A stretch of 64,000 nt of DNA, taken from NCBI RefSeq assembly GCF_023973825.1, contig NC_090121.1:2324871-2388870 (forward strand). Reading direction: 5' to 3'. This stretch comes from Plasmodium brasilianum (taxonomy: Eukaryota > Apicomplexa > Aconoidasida > Haemosporida > Plasmodiidae). This document shows positions 1 to 12,511 of the stretch, piece by piece. Numbering within the stretch: the stretch's first letter is position 1; each line of letters starts with the position of its first letter. The notes below the pieces were generated by a model that saw only the letters and a program-made list of their open reading frames with translations, did no database searches and had not been told where the DNA came from. Position numbers and translations under genes: made by a program.

Positions 1-2340
1 ATTTATTCATAATATATATTTATATATTTATACAAAATTATTGCATATATAAATCAAGTGCGCTATCCAAAATTCCACATAACAAATATTAGTATGCATT
101 AAAACATCACATAAACTATTATGGAATATATGCAGCTTAACATGTTTCTTATATTCACAAGCTTCAAATATAAAAGGGGGATTAATACTAAAATATATAA
201 AAGAAAAAGTTTATTTATATTAATCCATTTTAAATTTTAAATAAACTGGAAATTAATCTATATTGAAAAAAACATGTATATATGAAAAATTTGCATAGAA
301 TATCTGTCCATGTACTGTATAAAACTATCTCCGTTATTATTACTGAGACGAATTTTAATTGATATAATTATTGGAGACTAAAATTTTATTTTAAAGGTTT
401 ATACAATAAATGAAAACCTATTTTAAAATAACAGATATAAATGACATGTAATATTTATATTTTCCTAGTATTAAAAATGCGTTTAGCACACATTTATAGT
501 GCTTTTTACCAAAATAATCCTTGTAATATATGAACATGACATACCATTAAAAAAAAAAAATATATAAATAAATATATTAATAGCACTATTAGTTATGTAT
601 ACATGAATATATAAATGTTATGTACAGCGAAAAAGAAAAAATAAACAAGATAAAATGATTAAAATAATATAAATACAATGAAGATACAACAGTGACTAAT
701 ATATCAAAGTTTATGTTTTAAATAGCATTATGATGTTTCACAAATTGTCTCTAAAACTATATATCAAAAAATTAGAGTAGATAATATATAATTTCCCTGA
801 AATATTCGTTGTAATGTGGATACTAATTTACACTAAAATAGTTTTATCTTTATTTCATACCATAATTTTCAGTATATAAACTAAATAAAGGAAATATATA
901 TATACAATAAAGTTATACTCATAATACCCAAAAATATACATATGAAATATAATAAAAAACTTAAATATAATTATTTTTTTCTTCTACAAATGTTATGTAT
1001 GTAAGTTTTTTTGTATAATTATATTATAAAATAATAATAAGCTTCACTTTAGAAATGAATAAATATTCGGGATATATCATAAGTACTTTTATGCATAAAT
1101 AAAAAAATGTGTTCATAATTCTATCCGTAATAATCTGAATACGGAACATTAAGTTGTTTTATTTTTATAGTTTTCATTTTAAAATAATTTATCAATGTTT
1201 TTTATATTTTACAAATACTATAAATTTTTTTTAGCTTTTATTTAATGTTTTTTAAAAAGATTCCAGTAACAATTGTGAAACATGGAAAAAATATGCACAA
1301 ATTGAACATGTGTATTTTCTAGTTATGCGGATATATATATTTTTCCTTTATTTATGTGAAAAAATAAATTACAAAAAGTTGTATATACTCATTTATTATA
1401 CGATAATTTTATATATTTCGTGTATGAATAAATGAATTGTAATTAATTTAGTTTAATTAGGGTTTGTTTTCCGTTAATAATTAATATGTAATATGTATCA
1501 AAATATTTTTGATGTTTTTTTTTTCTATACTTTAGTTTTCTTTAGCTATTTACATGTATATCCTAGTTACTGCATTTAAACAAATAGAAGTAAATAATGA
1601 AATAATAATAACTTCAAAAACGCTGTAATCATTGAAATTTTAAGCTTATAGTTAATGATATAGTTACTGAGAATATAATATTGAAAAAATATTATAAGAG
1701 ATAAAGGCGCAGATTTATTTTTTTTTTTTTAAATACACGTTTATCTTTATAATTTGGACATTTCATAAATAAAATAATATGATACAACAATGACACTTAA
1801 GAAATTTTTTTTTTCATCTCTGAAGTATTTTTAAAAAAAAATTTTCTAATCTTTTTTTTTTCTTTTCTTTTACTTATTTTGTATTCGACAATTATATTTT
1901 TTTTGAAACCCTAAAAAATAATATTTTGTATTTTAAAATTGATTAATTTAAATGTATAATATATATAAAAATTAAGTTAATATTTTACAAATAAAAAAAA
2001 AAAATGCGTTATACATTAGGGATTAATGTATTAGATTATTGATGAAAAGGGGTTAGCATGCTTTAGTATAAATTTTTAATTTTTATTACGCATTGTAACA
2101 GATTATTAATTTTCAGTTTTATTGTAGCTTACCTTATATAAAAAGATGCCTTGATATATTATTTTATTGTTATAGTTAATTTTTGATTTAATTCTTTTAT
2201 ATAAAAGTTATATAATATAAATACAATAAAATAAATTTCCAACAGAAAAAGGATACCCATTTGTTTACTTAAAATATTTCGGTAAATGATTATTGAATCA
2301 AGAATATTCTCATATTAGTGTATATTATACTGTAGCATTT

Positions 2341-2372
<32 letters not shown>

Positions 2373-2963
2373 GAAGAATTTATGAATATGTATATTTATT
2401 GGGTAATTTTTGAGTATGTATTATATTATTAACATTTGTATAATTAAAACTTTTTTTACTTGTATCATTTACTACTTTTTTTTGCTTCCTTTTTTATTTC
2501 TCTTTTTTACTTTATTTTTTTGCTATTTTTTTTATTATTTTTTATTGCATTTTTTTACTATTTTTTTTATTATTTTTTATTTTATTTTTTTACTGCTATT
2601 TTTTTACATTATTTTTTTATTTTAGTTTTTTTCTTAAGAAAAGGAAGTGTTTTTATTTAAATAAAAAAAAAAATAATGTAAATGCATTTGTAATATATAT
2701 ATAATTGTATGTATTTGAGTATGTAAGCTTTACATTTTTTTTGTTATTTTTACTTGTTGTTTTTTTTATTTATAATTATTTTAGGTATATATATGAAATG
2801 TTAAAATAAAAAAAAAAAGAATAATTAACTTTTAAAGAAATTAACTTGTGTAAATATTTTTAAGTAAATAAAAAAAGTACAATTTCAATATTTCCAATGT
2901 AACAGAGTCTCTTATTCCTACATACATCGTTGATCTGTTATAATGATTAATGTAGTATGTGCA
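1..2963. other. Intergenic, no gene seen
   Basis: No convincing coding sequence was found on either strand. The stretch is A/T homopolymers, TA-rich DNA and short chance ORFs. From about 2440 to 2650 there is a strong plus-strand T-rich tract made of T runs broken by single A, C or G bases. It lies about 310 bases upstream of the hydrolase start codon, so it may belong to that gene's promoter or 5' leader. That role is inferred from position only. Confidence 0.7.
2440..2650 (+). repeat. Low-complexity poly-pyrimidine (T-rich) tract
   Basis: This is about 200 bases of near-continuous thymidine with interspersed TTAT and TTTTAC units. Overlapping frames through it translate to strings of Phe, Leu, Tyr and Ile, which is what T-rich DNA gives and not a sign of a gene. 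It is the densest such tract in the left part of the window and ends about 310 bases before the BEM46-like gene. Confidence 0.8.
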
Positions 2964-5376
2964 ATGACGCCTGTAAAACTTATTTTGTATTTTATAATGG
3001 GTGTATTTTTTTTTGGTGTACTCATAAACAGTAAATGAACATTAAAATTAAGAATATATAATAAACCAAAAAAATACAAAAAATGAGTGTTTCATCAAGT
3101 ATCATCAATATAAATTTCATGCACTATGCACTTTGTTTTTTTAGTTTACGTGTATCTGTATCAGGATGACTTAATCTTTGACAGACAAAGTAAGATGAAA
3201 AAAGAAAAAATGAAAGAAATAAATAGTTTTGGGAGAAAGGATTGTACCATAGAAAGAAACTCCAAATCAACTGAACATATAAAAAAAAATTAAAATAAAA
3301 AATGTCATTAAGGATGACAATAAATAAGTGTAATGTACGCCAGAAAACTATTTTTTTATTATATTTATTTTTTTTTTATTTTCCTCTCTTAGAATTAGAC
3401 CCTACCGTGGCACAAAAACCAGGCAATATACCAAATGCATTTTCGTAAAAGTGTTGTTAGAAGTGTTTTTTTTATAATTACCATTTTTCATAAATTTTTT
3501 TTTTCGGTTTTCTCTGTTCAGGCAGTAATTACGAAGAAGTTCTTGTGAAAACGGAGGACGGATACACCCATAAATGGTTAAAGAAAAAGAGATATTAAAA
3601 AAAAAAAAGAAAGAATGTTATAATCATTTTTTTTATCTTATTTTCTGTTCCATTAGTTGGTATGTAAAGGCTAGAAACCACAAAAATAAACCTGTAATTC
3701 TTTATTTTCCGGGGAATGGAGAATGTAAGAATTTAAAATTGTTCTGTTTCGAAGATTTTTTAAGTGTCATTTATGCGTCAATACCGTGTATATATATATA
3801 TATATATTTATATATGTGAGTGTATGTGAATTTATATAAGTATTTACCATATTGTGCAATTTCCATTTACTTATTACTCAACATGAACCTTTCTATTTTT
3901 TGTATAACGAATATTTATTTTTAGACCTGGAAAAATATGTTAGAACATTTGACTATATTACTAATAGGGTTGATGCAAACATATTCTCTTGCCCAAATAG
4001 AGGGTACATAAAAGAAATAACAGTAGATAAATGAAATAAAATATTTTTTATGTTATGCTTCAGTTATTTAATGTTATGATGGTGTTCAACAATTTCCAGT
4101 TAAGAATGAGCTTCATACATATATATATAAATTTTTTTTTTATTAATGCCCCGGGAAGATGCGGTACGAATGAAGAAACGCCATCAGAAGAATACTTTTA
4201 TAAAGATGCATATATTTACTTAAACCATTTAAAACAAAGTAAAAGGAATAAGATATTTATCTTCGGAAGGTAATCCTATATTCATAAATAAATGAAATAA
4301 TTTGAGGAAATAACTGTGCACATGTCTTTGTTTGTTTATATGGTAGTATTATTTGTGACTGAACACTTATTTATGCGTATAACATAGTTTTATCCATATA
4401 TGTGTTTATTTTTTTTTTTTTCATTTAGTTCCATGGGTGCAGCGGTAGCTCTAGAGACGGCTTCCAAATACCAGAATGACGTAATTTCATTTCAGTTATT
4501 GAAATATATTTTTAACTGTGTATTTGGCTTATTTCTATATATGTGCTCTTTTCATATGTTATATATATATATATATATATTTATTTATTTAAATCGAACA
4601 ATAAATTTCTTGATGCTTCCACAGGTATATGGACTGATTTTACAGAATCCCTTTTTAAGTATGGAAAGAATGGCACATGATAAAAAACCCTTCTTATATT
4701 TCTTCCTTTTCAATTATGATCTTCTAATTAGAACGAGAATGGACAATGAAAAAACAATCAAAAATTTACACATACCTATTTTATTTAATGTTTCTGAAAA
4801 GGTTACTTAATCTAAAAGAAAAAACATCAAAATTTATGGAAAAGAAAATAATAAAGTGGAATAATATCATGTATTTCATAATATATAATGTAACGGAAAT
4901 ACTGTATTTCGCACCAAAGAGTGACAAAGAAACATACATTTATATATATATATATATATTGTTTTTTTAACATTTAACCTTTTTTAGGACGAAATGGTTT
5001 CTACGGAGCATTCAAAAATTTTGTATGAGGTACTTTTATTATGGTTTTTTTTCTAAGCAATACATGTTTTTACATATGTTAACGTGATTACATAGAAAAA
5101 CCGTAAACGTGAGCACGTACATAGATATATATACTTACATGTATACAAATTTTGAATATTAGCAATTAATTTATGCTGCTTAACTTGCTACATTATTTTC
5201 TCTTGTAGATATGTCCGAGTAAAAATAAGTTCATGTATATAGCTAAGAATGGGACACATGACAATATTTTGATAAATGATAAAGGAGAATATCACCAATC
5301 CATGAAAATCTTTATCGAAACTGCTATTTCCCTTAAGGATGTTAATAAAGAAAAGGAAGAAAATAAAAATAGATGA
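2964..5376 (+). CDS. BEM46-like alpha/beta hydrolase (11 exons, 303 aa)
   Basis: Exons by GT..AG junctions that keep frame throughout: 2964-3030, 3145-3189, 3393-3444, 3526-3576, 3657-3724, 3925-4003, 4159-4269, 4429-4480, 4625-4801, 4988-5029, 5209-5376. They sum to 912 nt, 303 codons plus TGA. The start ATG opens a hydrophobic signal-anchor segment (LILYFIMGVFFFGVLI, about residues 6-21). The nucleophile elbow GSSMG (157-161, Ser159) spans the exon 7/8 junction. Asp235 (EKDEM) and His265 (NGTHDN) are the likely rest of the triad. The order and spacing match the BEM46/ABHD13-type serine hydrolases, membrane-anchored predicted esterases or lipases; the substrate is unknown. The position that is usually His in the H-G oxyanion motif is Pro90 (YFPGNG). 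Exon 4's acceptor (3525/3526) was chosen because the AG four bases earlier gives an immediate stop. Introns are 80-215 nt and T/TA-rich. Family membership is confident; exons 1-4 are less certain than 5-11. Confidence 0.88.
4561..4580. repeat. (AT)10 microsatellite in intron 8
   Basis: A pure AT dinucleotide run in the intron between 4480 and 4625 of the hydrolase gene. Similar TA runs sit in its introns near 3788-3808 and 4940-4959. Such runs are likely length-variable between isolates (inference). Confidence 0.85.
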
Positions 5377-7254
5377 TAAGACTCTTGTGCAGAAGGTTGT
5401 TTAGATTAAATTAGCTATACTGAAAAACAGCTTAGCAGCAGACTCATTTTATAATACATCAAAATTGTATGTAAATTTTGATTGTTTTTATTTAAGATTT
5501 GTCCACATTTTTAGTAGGTACTTTCATCATAAGAAATGAGAAAGTGAAAACAAGAATATAAAAAATGTAAAACTATAAATCATAAATGTAAAATTATTAG
5601 TTCATCATAAACTGATAGAACTCAGTTGACATAAATAAATACGTTTATATATGCGTAAAATGGGCTTAAACATGAACACGAATATTCATAATATTCATCA
5701 CACATTAATAAGAATGTACAGAACGGAAAACGTATTTTAATTTAAAAATATAGATAATTAACTTACATATGAAAATTTTCATAAAAAGAATTAATTCTTA
5801 TGCAACTTAAAATAAAAAGAAAAGATATTGATTACATTATCTTAATTTTCTTGTTTTGTGTTTTTATTGTGATTTTAAGTGAATAGCTGGAGAATTTTTT
5901 AAAAAAAATGATTATGTATTAATTTTATTTTAAATATAAAATGTAGTTCTTCATTTAATAAAAGTTTAAAAATATTTTTATTTTATTTTTTACATGTTTA
6001 TTTTAATTAAATATGAACATAACAGATAAACGCTTAAAAAAATTATTATGAAAAATATATATTTCAAGAAAAATTTCATAAAAAATAATTTTAGTTTATT
6101 TTTTTATATTTTTCATAGCCTAAGTATAAGGAATTATCAATATATACTACTATTATTTTTCCTTTAAAAATAAATTATTAATGGCACATGAATTTTGGAA
6201 TCCAAATTTTTTTTTAATAAAATGAAGAGCTTAAATAACATTGATCAATTTATTTTTTATATTACGTAATTGTTGGTTCTGATTATATTTTATATAACAA
6301 TTACTTAAATATTCGTAATAAAGAATAATTGTATGTATTTTTTTGGACAGCATTAAGAGATTATTCTTTTTGGCCTTTTTATGGTCTTATAGTAGCTAGT
6401 GTCTTGCAACAGATATATTCATATTATTCTTTCTTAAACTATAATTTCCTAATAAAAATGAATAATATGTTTTCATTGAAATTCAATTAACCGTTAAATA
6501 TAATGTATATAAATTTAACAATAAACACCTTTTTTTCAATAACAGCATTATATATAAGTAATATTTTTTACGTTTTTTGTATGTTAAGTTTTTGTATAGC
6601 ACGTGAATTTATCTTAGTTGTAGCAGGATCCTAAATATACGAAAGAATTTTTGAATTTTATGTTAGTTACTACAATTCTAATTTTTTCTTATTTGTAATC
6701 CCCAATTTAATAATATTAAGGTAAGAGAAAATGCATATTATATGTATAAGTTCATTAAAATGATATGATTCTTTTGTGAATGTCTTATGCTTTAATATAT
6801 TTTAGTTAATATATTAAACGACATTTTGTATAAAATGATTAATAATATAACGTTAAATTAAATGGATTTTAGAGATAATTCTATTTACATTTTTTGAATT
6901 ACTAAATTATAATTTATTTTAATACTCTTATATATATTAAAGTTGAGCAGCAAAATTATGAATGACATTTGAATTATTAATCACCTGGTAGGAACATTTG
7001 AAAATGTACCTCTTATCTTAAGAAATAGTCTAAAGATTTTATGTTTTTTCCAAAGATACCCTTACAGGTAAACAAATTAAGGATAATTTTTGGAGTAATA
7101 TACATTAAGGATTGACCATCTTGTTCATAACAATTTTAATATATTTTTTAATTTTTCTTCTTGTTAATATTAAAAGTTATAACATGTTATGGAATTGTAT
7201 TTGCTAAGGTACATGATATACATATGTATATAAGAGTTTTATCATAAAGCTCTT
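5377..7254. other. Intergenic, nothing recognised
   Basis: AT-rich DNA downstream of the hydrolase. Both strands are dense in stop codons, and no ORF, splice-like exon or structured RNA could be supported. Confidence 0.6.
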
Positions 7255-8620
7255 ATTATTTGTTGGATACGGTAAATATTTGTTAGAATAATTTTAATTT
7301 TTAGTTGGAAAATGTGTGGGAGTATGATAAATTGTGCATTACAATGTCTTACCAGGAAATCAAATATTATACAAATTTTTTATTTTCTTATTACACTAGT
7401 GTAGTTGTTGATTTAATTATAATTTATGAAAATTACTTAAATGTTTAGGATAAAATATATTGAAAAGGAAAAAGTATATGTGTTTTAATTTTTAATAGAA
7501 TTAAATAAAGATATTACTGAACAAATGTTATTGTGAAGATTTTGCATCTATAAAAGTATTACTCTAAATCTTTTTTCCTTTTTTTTTTTTTTTTTTTCAT
7601 ATTTTTTATTCTGTAGATATTCATATGTATATTCTAAAAGAAAGAAAAAATGATGTTAAATTTACAAAATTTCATTTAGAAATAATATAATAAATAAAAT
7701 TTAATTAAAAATTTAATTTTCAAAATTAAAGATACAAAAAACAAGAAAAATATAATTGTTTATTTATCTTTTAAATATACATTTGTTCATATATGAGGTA
7801 CAATATTATTACTATTACTTCTTAAATACATTATATAATATAAAAAAGTGCGAATGTTTACATAGAATGTAGTACAAGTGCTATGAATAATTTAAAACAG
7901 AAAGTTGTAAATGATGCTGTTTCCTTCATTTATTATTACTATTATAACAATGTTGATATAATTAATATTTTAATAGAATTATCAGTTTTTCCAAAATATG
8001 GCGTTTATAAAATTAAAATTCTTAATAAAAAAAAATCACTGAAATTAGTTATTTTCTAAATATATAGAAGAATGAGTTTTTTATATTCTTGAAGTCTTAT
8101 ATCCTATATAAATTCAATACTTCTATATATTATGAATTAATAAATTATTTTTTCTTAATTTATTTTCAAAAGAGTAATAAGAAAATTATTAATGTTACTT
8201 TCGTACATTAAATAAATAATATAAATATTTTAAATATTTCAAAATATATTTAAATAATATTGTACCAATTAAAGTTTTTTATAAACAACGTTATGATAAA
8301 AAAATATTATATTATATATTTAATGTTACTATTCATTATATCTGTTGTAAAACACATAATACATATATACATACTATGACATTTTTATGAGATAATAATA
8401 AATGAAAAAATTATTAAAAATTATGTATACGTTAAAAATGTTAGAAGGAATTATTTTTATATACATAATTAATTAACACTTTGATGATACTTTAGCATGG
8501 TATTATTACCTGTTTTATGTTATATAACAAGAAGGTACTTAAATATAGATAGAAAATAGGTTTACTAAAATACATTAAGATAGTTATATCAAGATTGGGG
8601 ACCAATTAAAAAAAAATAAC
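7255..8620 (+). other. Apparent orphan copy of a fam-gene 5' flank
   Basis: Stretches here resemble the upstream DNA of the fam-type genes starting at 15365 and 45557. The clearest block is about 7272-7345: a run like TTAGAATAATTTTAATTTTT followed by a segment ending in AAATTGTGCATTA. It aligns by eye with about 14250-14315 and 44368-44435, each roughly 1.1 kb upstream of a fam start codon. A second match, at about 8036-8065 (TGAAATTAGTTATTTTCT), pairs with about 45070-45095. By this spacing a start codon would be expected near 8.5-8.6 kb. Only a poor ATG-less look-alike of exon 1 is present at about 8593, and no coding exon follows. A relic whose coding part was lost is the simplest reading. 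Identity is perhaps two thirds and was judged by eye. Confidence 0.4.
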
Positions 8621-11600
8621 TAAGCATTATATGTAATAAAGAAAATATTTAAAATTATATATAACGTTTTTACAATACGAAATTAAAAATTTATTAAATT
8701 TTTTTCGACGATAATTAATATATTTTTATTCAAAATAATACTTGAAAAAATATAAATATATTTTTTATTTGTTAAAAACTTCTCTTATATAAAGGATTAA
8801 TAATGAATAATTTATACTACCATCTTTTATATATATCAAACATATAATTATCATAAATTACTATGCTTATGTATGTTTATATATGAAAATGTATATAAGT
8901 ATCTGGTGTTAAAGGAAATTTTGTTTTTATATAATTACATAGTTATTTATGTATAATATTTAAAATGGTATTTTTAAATCATTTTTCTTATGTTATATTT
9001 ATATTTATTAAATGTATAATAATTTCGTGGATACAGCCATTTACATTTTTAAGGTTAATAAATTTGAGAAAAGATGGGATGATAGATATCTAAAAATTTC
9101 AGGGGAATAACATATATATTTAGAAATCAATTATAAATTACTTCATAACAATTATATTTATGAATTTATGAGTATCTGTGTACTTTCTTCTAAATAGGGA
9201 GAATATTTTTAAATTAGTAAAATATTTAAATTTATAAAAAACTTTAAAATTTATGATTTAGATATTTGAAGTTGCTATATTTTTTATTTTTTTCTTGCTT
9301 CGAATAGAAATACTTATATTAGAAGGATTAAAGTTTCTTAATAATGTATAATGAACAGAATAACCAATAGTGATATTTTGTTACAGTACTATAGAAAAAG
9401 AGCCAGAAAAATATAGTACTCTATTCTTCTATAATGTTATTTTGTTTATTAAATGCTGTATTATCCATTATACTTGTGATGGCGATATATAATATCTTAT
9501 AAAATAATGAAAAATATAAAAATAGGATGTCAATGACTTGTTAAAATGAATAACAAGTAACGTATATCTTTCTATAAAGAAGTATTTAATATGAAAAAAT
9601 ATCTGTAATCAATTTAGTAATATACTTAATAAGTGTATATATAATTTGTAAAACATTTTAGGCGTATATATGTAAAAGTAGTCTTGCTGATACAAATAAG
9701 TAAAAATATGTGTTCGTTTTTGTGAATTCGATAGTTTTAAGGTTTTTGTTTTTTTATTGCATTATTTAATCTTAGTTAAAATAAGAAAATATAATATACG
9801 TATTTGTGTACATAAGTAGGTTTCTATGAATTATACATTTTTGTACTTTAATATGTATATATAATAGAATAATGCATATAATGTTACAGGACACGTATGA
9901 TATATATATGAACTAAAAATTGTTGTCTTCTACTTTGTGTCTTGTTTTAATATAGAATGATTTCTTGTTAATATAATTAAAGAGAAGTTATTATTACGTT
10001 TATATTAACAATAAAATTGCTTTATTGCATATTTTGTATTGGGATATATGAATATTATTTTGCAATGATATTTGTATATACATATATTTATTTTTTTATT
10101 TACAATAAAACTATCTTAATATTTATTTTATAAAATATGTTTTGTTAGAAATACGTAGCAAATGATATTTAATGAAAAAATATACTTAAAAATGTTTTAT
10201 ATTTAATCTTACCATGTAAGGGTTAAATTATGTATACATAAAAAAATAATATTTTTTTTAATAATAATCTAATTATTGTTCTTTGCTCACTTGAGGATCT
10301 AAAAAGTTAGAGTTAAATTAAAAGATAAAATCAATTATTATAATATTACTGTTCCGAATTGTAATGCTAATTAGATTCTGCTTAAAATATTTATGTATAA
10401 ATTATATTGAAAATTTATAATTAAATAGAGAATATGTGATTGCTATATTTTAGACGTTGAATAATAAAATTAATGAGAAAAATATAATTGGAAATCTATA
10501 GATCATTTGTAAAAAATTTTTTGAGTAAAGTTTGAGTTTCTTTTTTATGCAAAGAAGGATATAAATATAAAGTAAATATTACATTTTATTAAGGATAAGA
10601 ATTAAAGAACAGAAATGAATAATATACGAGGCAAATATATATCGATCATATGTTCAATAAACATTTATTTAGAATATGAACTTGAAGACTTTGAGGGGTA
10701 AACAACAAGTAAAAAATAATGGAAATTATATAATAAATAAACATAAATAATAAAATCATTAGGTCTTAAGTAGTATAAATGTAATTTTTCTTTGAGAAAA
10801 CTGAAAATTTTGGAAGGAATAAATATGAAATATATTCTAAATAATGGTGTTATATTTTTTTATAAAACACTATGCATTCGTTGAATGAATAATTTTCTAG
10901 AGTTTTTATTTTTATATATAATTGATAAGGAATAAAATGATGTTATTTTTTTAATATAAACCTAGATATATCTAAATATGTATATAAGTGTTATTCTAGT
11001 TATGGAAAAAAAACCCAAAAAAGAAAAGAAAATGTAATATAATAAAAAATATTTTTTTCTTATTTGATTTTTCACGCGTTTCGGCGATATAAATATTAAA
11101 AACCACACTTTTTGGTTTTTTACAGAAATAAATTTGAAATAATGTATTTTTATTATAGTTGTGTATTCTTGAAACGGAATTATGCTCCAATTTTTATATT
11201 ATACATTAACCTTGTAAGTTTTTTAACGGAATATTATGTGAAATACACTATGTATTTTTTTCAAAAATTAGGGGATAATTGTCTTAGTTCATACTTTTAA
11301 TTATATATGTTAAATTTAAAAATTTAATGAAAACTCGTAAAATAGAATTTTTTCTAATGTTCTACTTTACGCATATTTCCCGTAGTAATAATACGTAGAT
11401 ATAATGATTAATATAGTTTTACATGTAAATTAGAAAATTTAAAAGGAGCAATGGAAGATTTTCCCTTTTATTTCACTTTGTCTTGCATAAATAAATACAA
11501 TGAAAATTAGTAAACAATTACAGAATAACATGTTAGTGAACGTTTAATGCAGATGAAAGATTTATTACTATAAATTTCGTTCATATGTTAAGCAAGTGAC

Positions 11601-11939
11601 ATAAGGACAATATCTATTTTTGTTTTCTTTTTATTAAAATTTTTGAATTATATCTTTTAATATATACGATGCATTGTTATACAAATTTAGGACATCTATT
11701 ACATATATAATCACATTGTCTGTACTTTTTATTGTATAATTTATAATTGACAAAATATTTTATTAAAATTAAAATGAATATATATTTTCTAAATAACGAA
11801 TTTTGATTTTAGTTTTTTTAGGCTGCTTCCAATAATAAATAAGAATCCTTGGAAAATATTATATGTGCAGTGCATTAATTTTGAGATCTGATGGATCATA
11901 GAGCAAAGTAGAATATAAAAATTAAATATATTATTAATA
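8621..11939. other. Intergenic, nothing recognised
   Basis: No gene supported. Short ORFs near 10996-11300 on both strands are in low-complexity DNA, lack a signal peptide, splice context or recognised motif, and overlap each other. Confidence 0.55.
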
Positions 11940-12511
11940 TTTAAAAGGAAACGCGTTATCTTTACCAGAAAATGAGAGGATGGTGAAGAATATATTGAAT
12001 AACATAATTTATTTGGAAAACTGAAGCTATAAGAACAAAGAACTATAGTATGATAATATATAGTATTGAAGATTATAGCAATGTTTTATATCTATAAGGA
12101 AATTATTAGAACGAACTTTCGTAAATAACATAAAAATAAATTGTGACACATTAAAAACTGTACGTTTGAAAAATATAGAAGTTTATTATGGAAAATATAG
12201 AAAATATATTTTACAATAATGTATATTTCTAAAGATGAATCATAATCAAAATGAATTAGGATTATATCACCCGTTGAAGCATAAAAGTGAAATAAGTTTT
12301 TGACGTTTGAAAGATTAAAATGGGAAAATTAAAAATATTTTTACATAGAAAAAGATAATTTTTTTGTGTTGTATTATTTAATATTATTTCATTCTAATTA
12401 GCAATAACATATATATTTGAGTTTTCTGCATTTTTTGGAACGATACAATATATAATGGGTTTATGTATTGTGTTCACATTTATAAAAATCTATAATTATC
12501 TTCTAACCTAA
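11940..12511 (+). pseudogene. Possible decayed exported/membrane protein gene
   Basis: The stretch is unusually purine-rich on the plus strand and contains several separated open segments, as decayed Plasmodium exons do. One of about 46 codons runs to a TAA at about 12218 and is lysine/arginine-rich and hydrophilic. A second, in the same frame after that stop, covers about 30 codons. A final segment, 12401-12511 in another frame, encodes a hydrophobic stretch and ends in a basic-aromatic tail (GLCIVFTFIKIYNYLLT). Its pattern resembles the second hydrophobic segment of the broken exported gene at 23-24 kb (VLYTFIKIFKYI). No intact start, signal exon or PEXEL was found. It could be chance in AT-rich DNA. 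Confidence 0.3.

Noticed and set aside
1455..1470. A TTAGGGTTTG stretch resembling the Plasmodium telomere unit
   Set aside because: A single unit with no tandem repetition; no telomere or telomere-associated repeat array is present.
2410..2660. Two overlapping 66-71 codon ORFs rich in Phe, Leu and Tyr
   Set aside because: They are translations of a T-rich tract in overlapping frames, with no start context or family motif.
3574..4970. Separate short ORFs across the hydrolase region
   Set aside because: They are single exons read through into introns; the spliced 11-exon model explains them all.
10996..11300. Overlapping 62-64 codon ORFs on opposite strands
   Set aside because: Low-complexity, mutually overlapping, and without signal peptide or splice partner.
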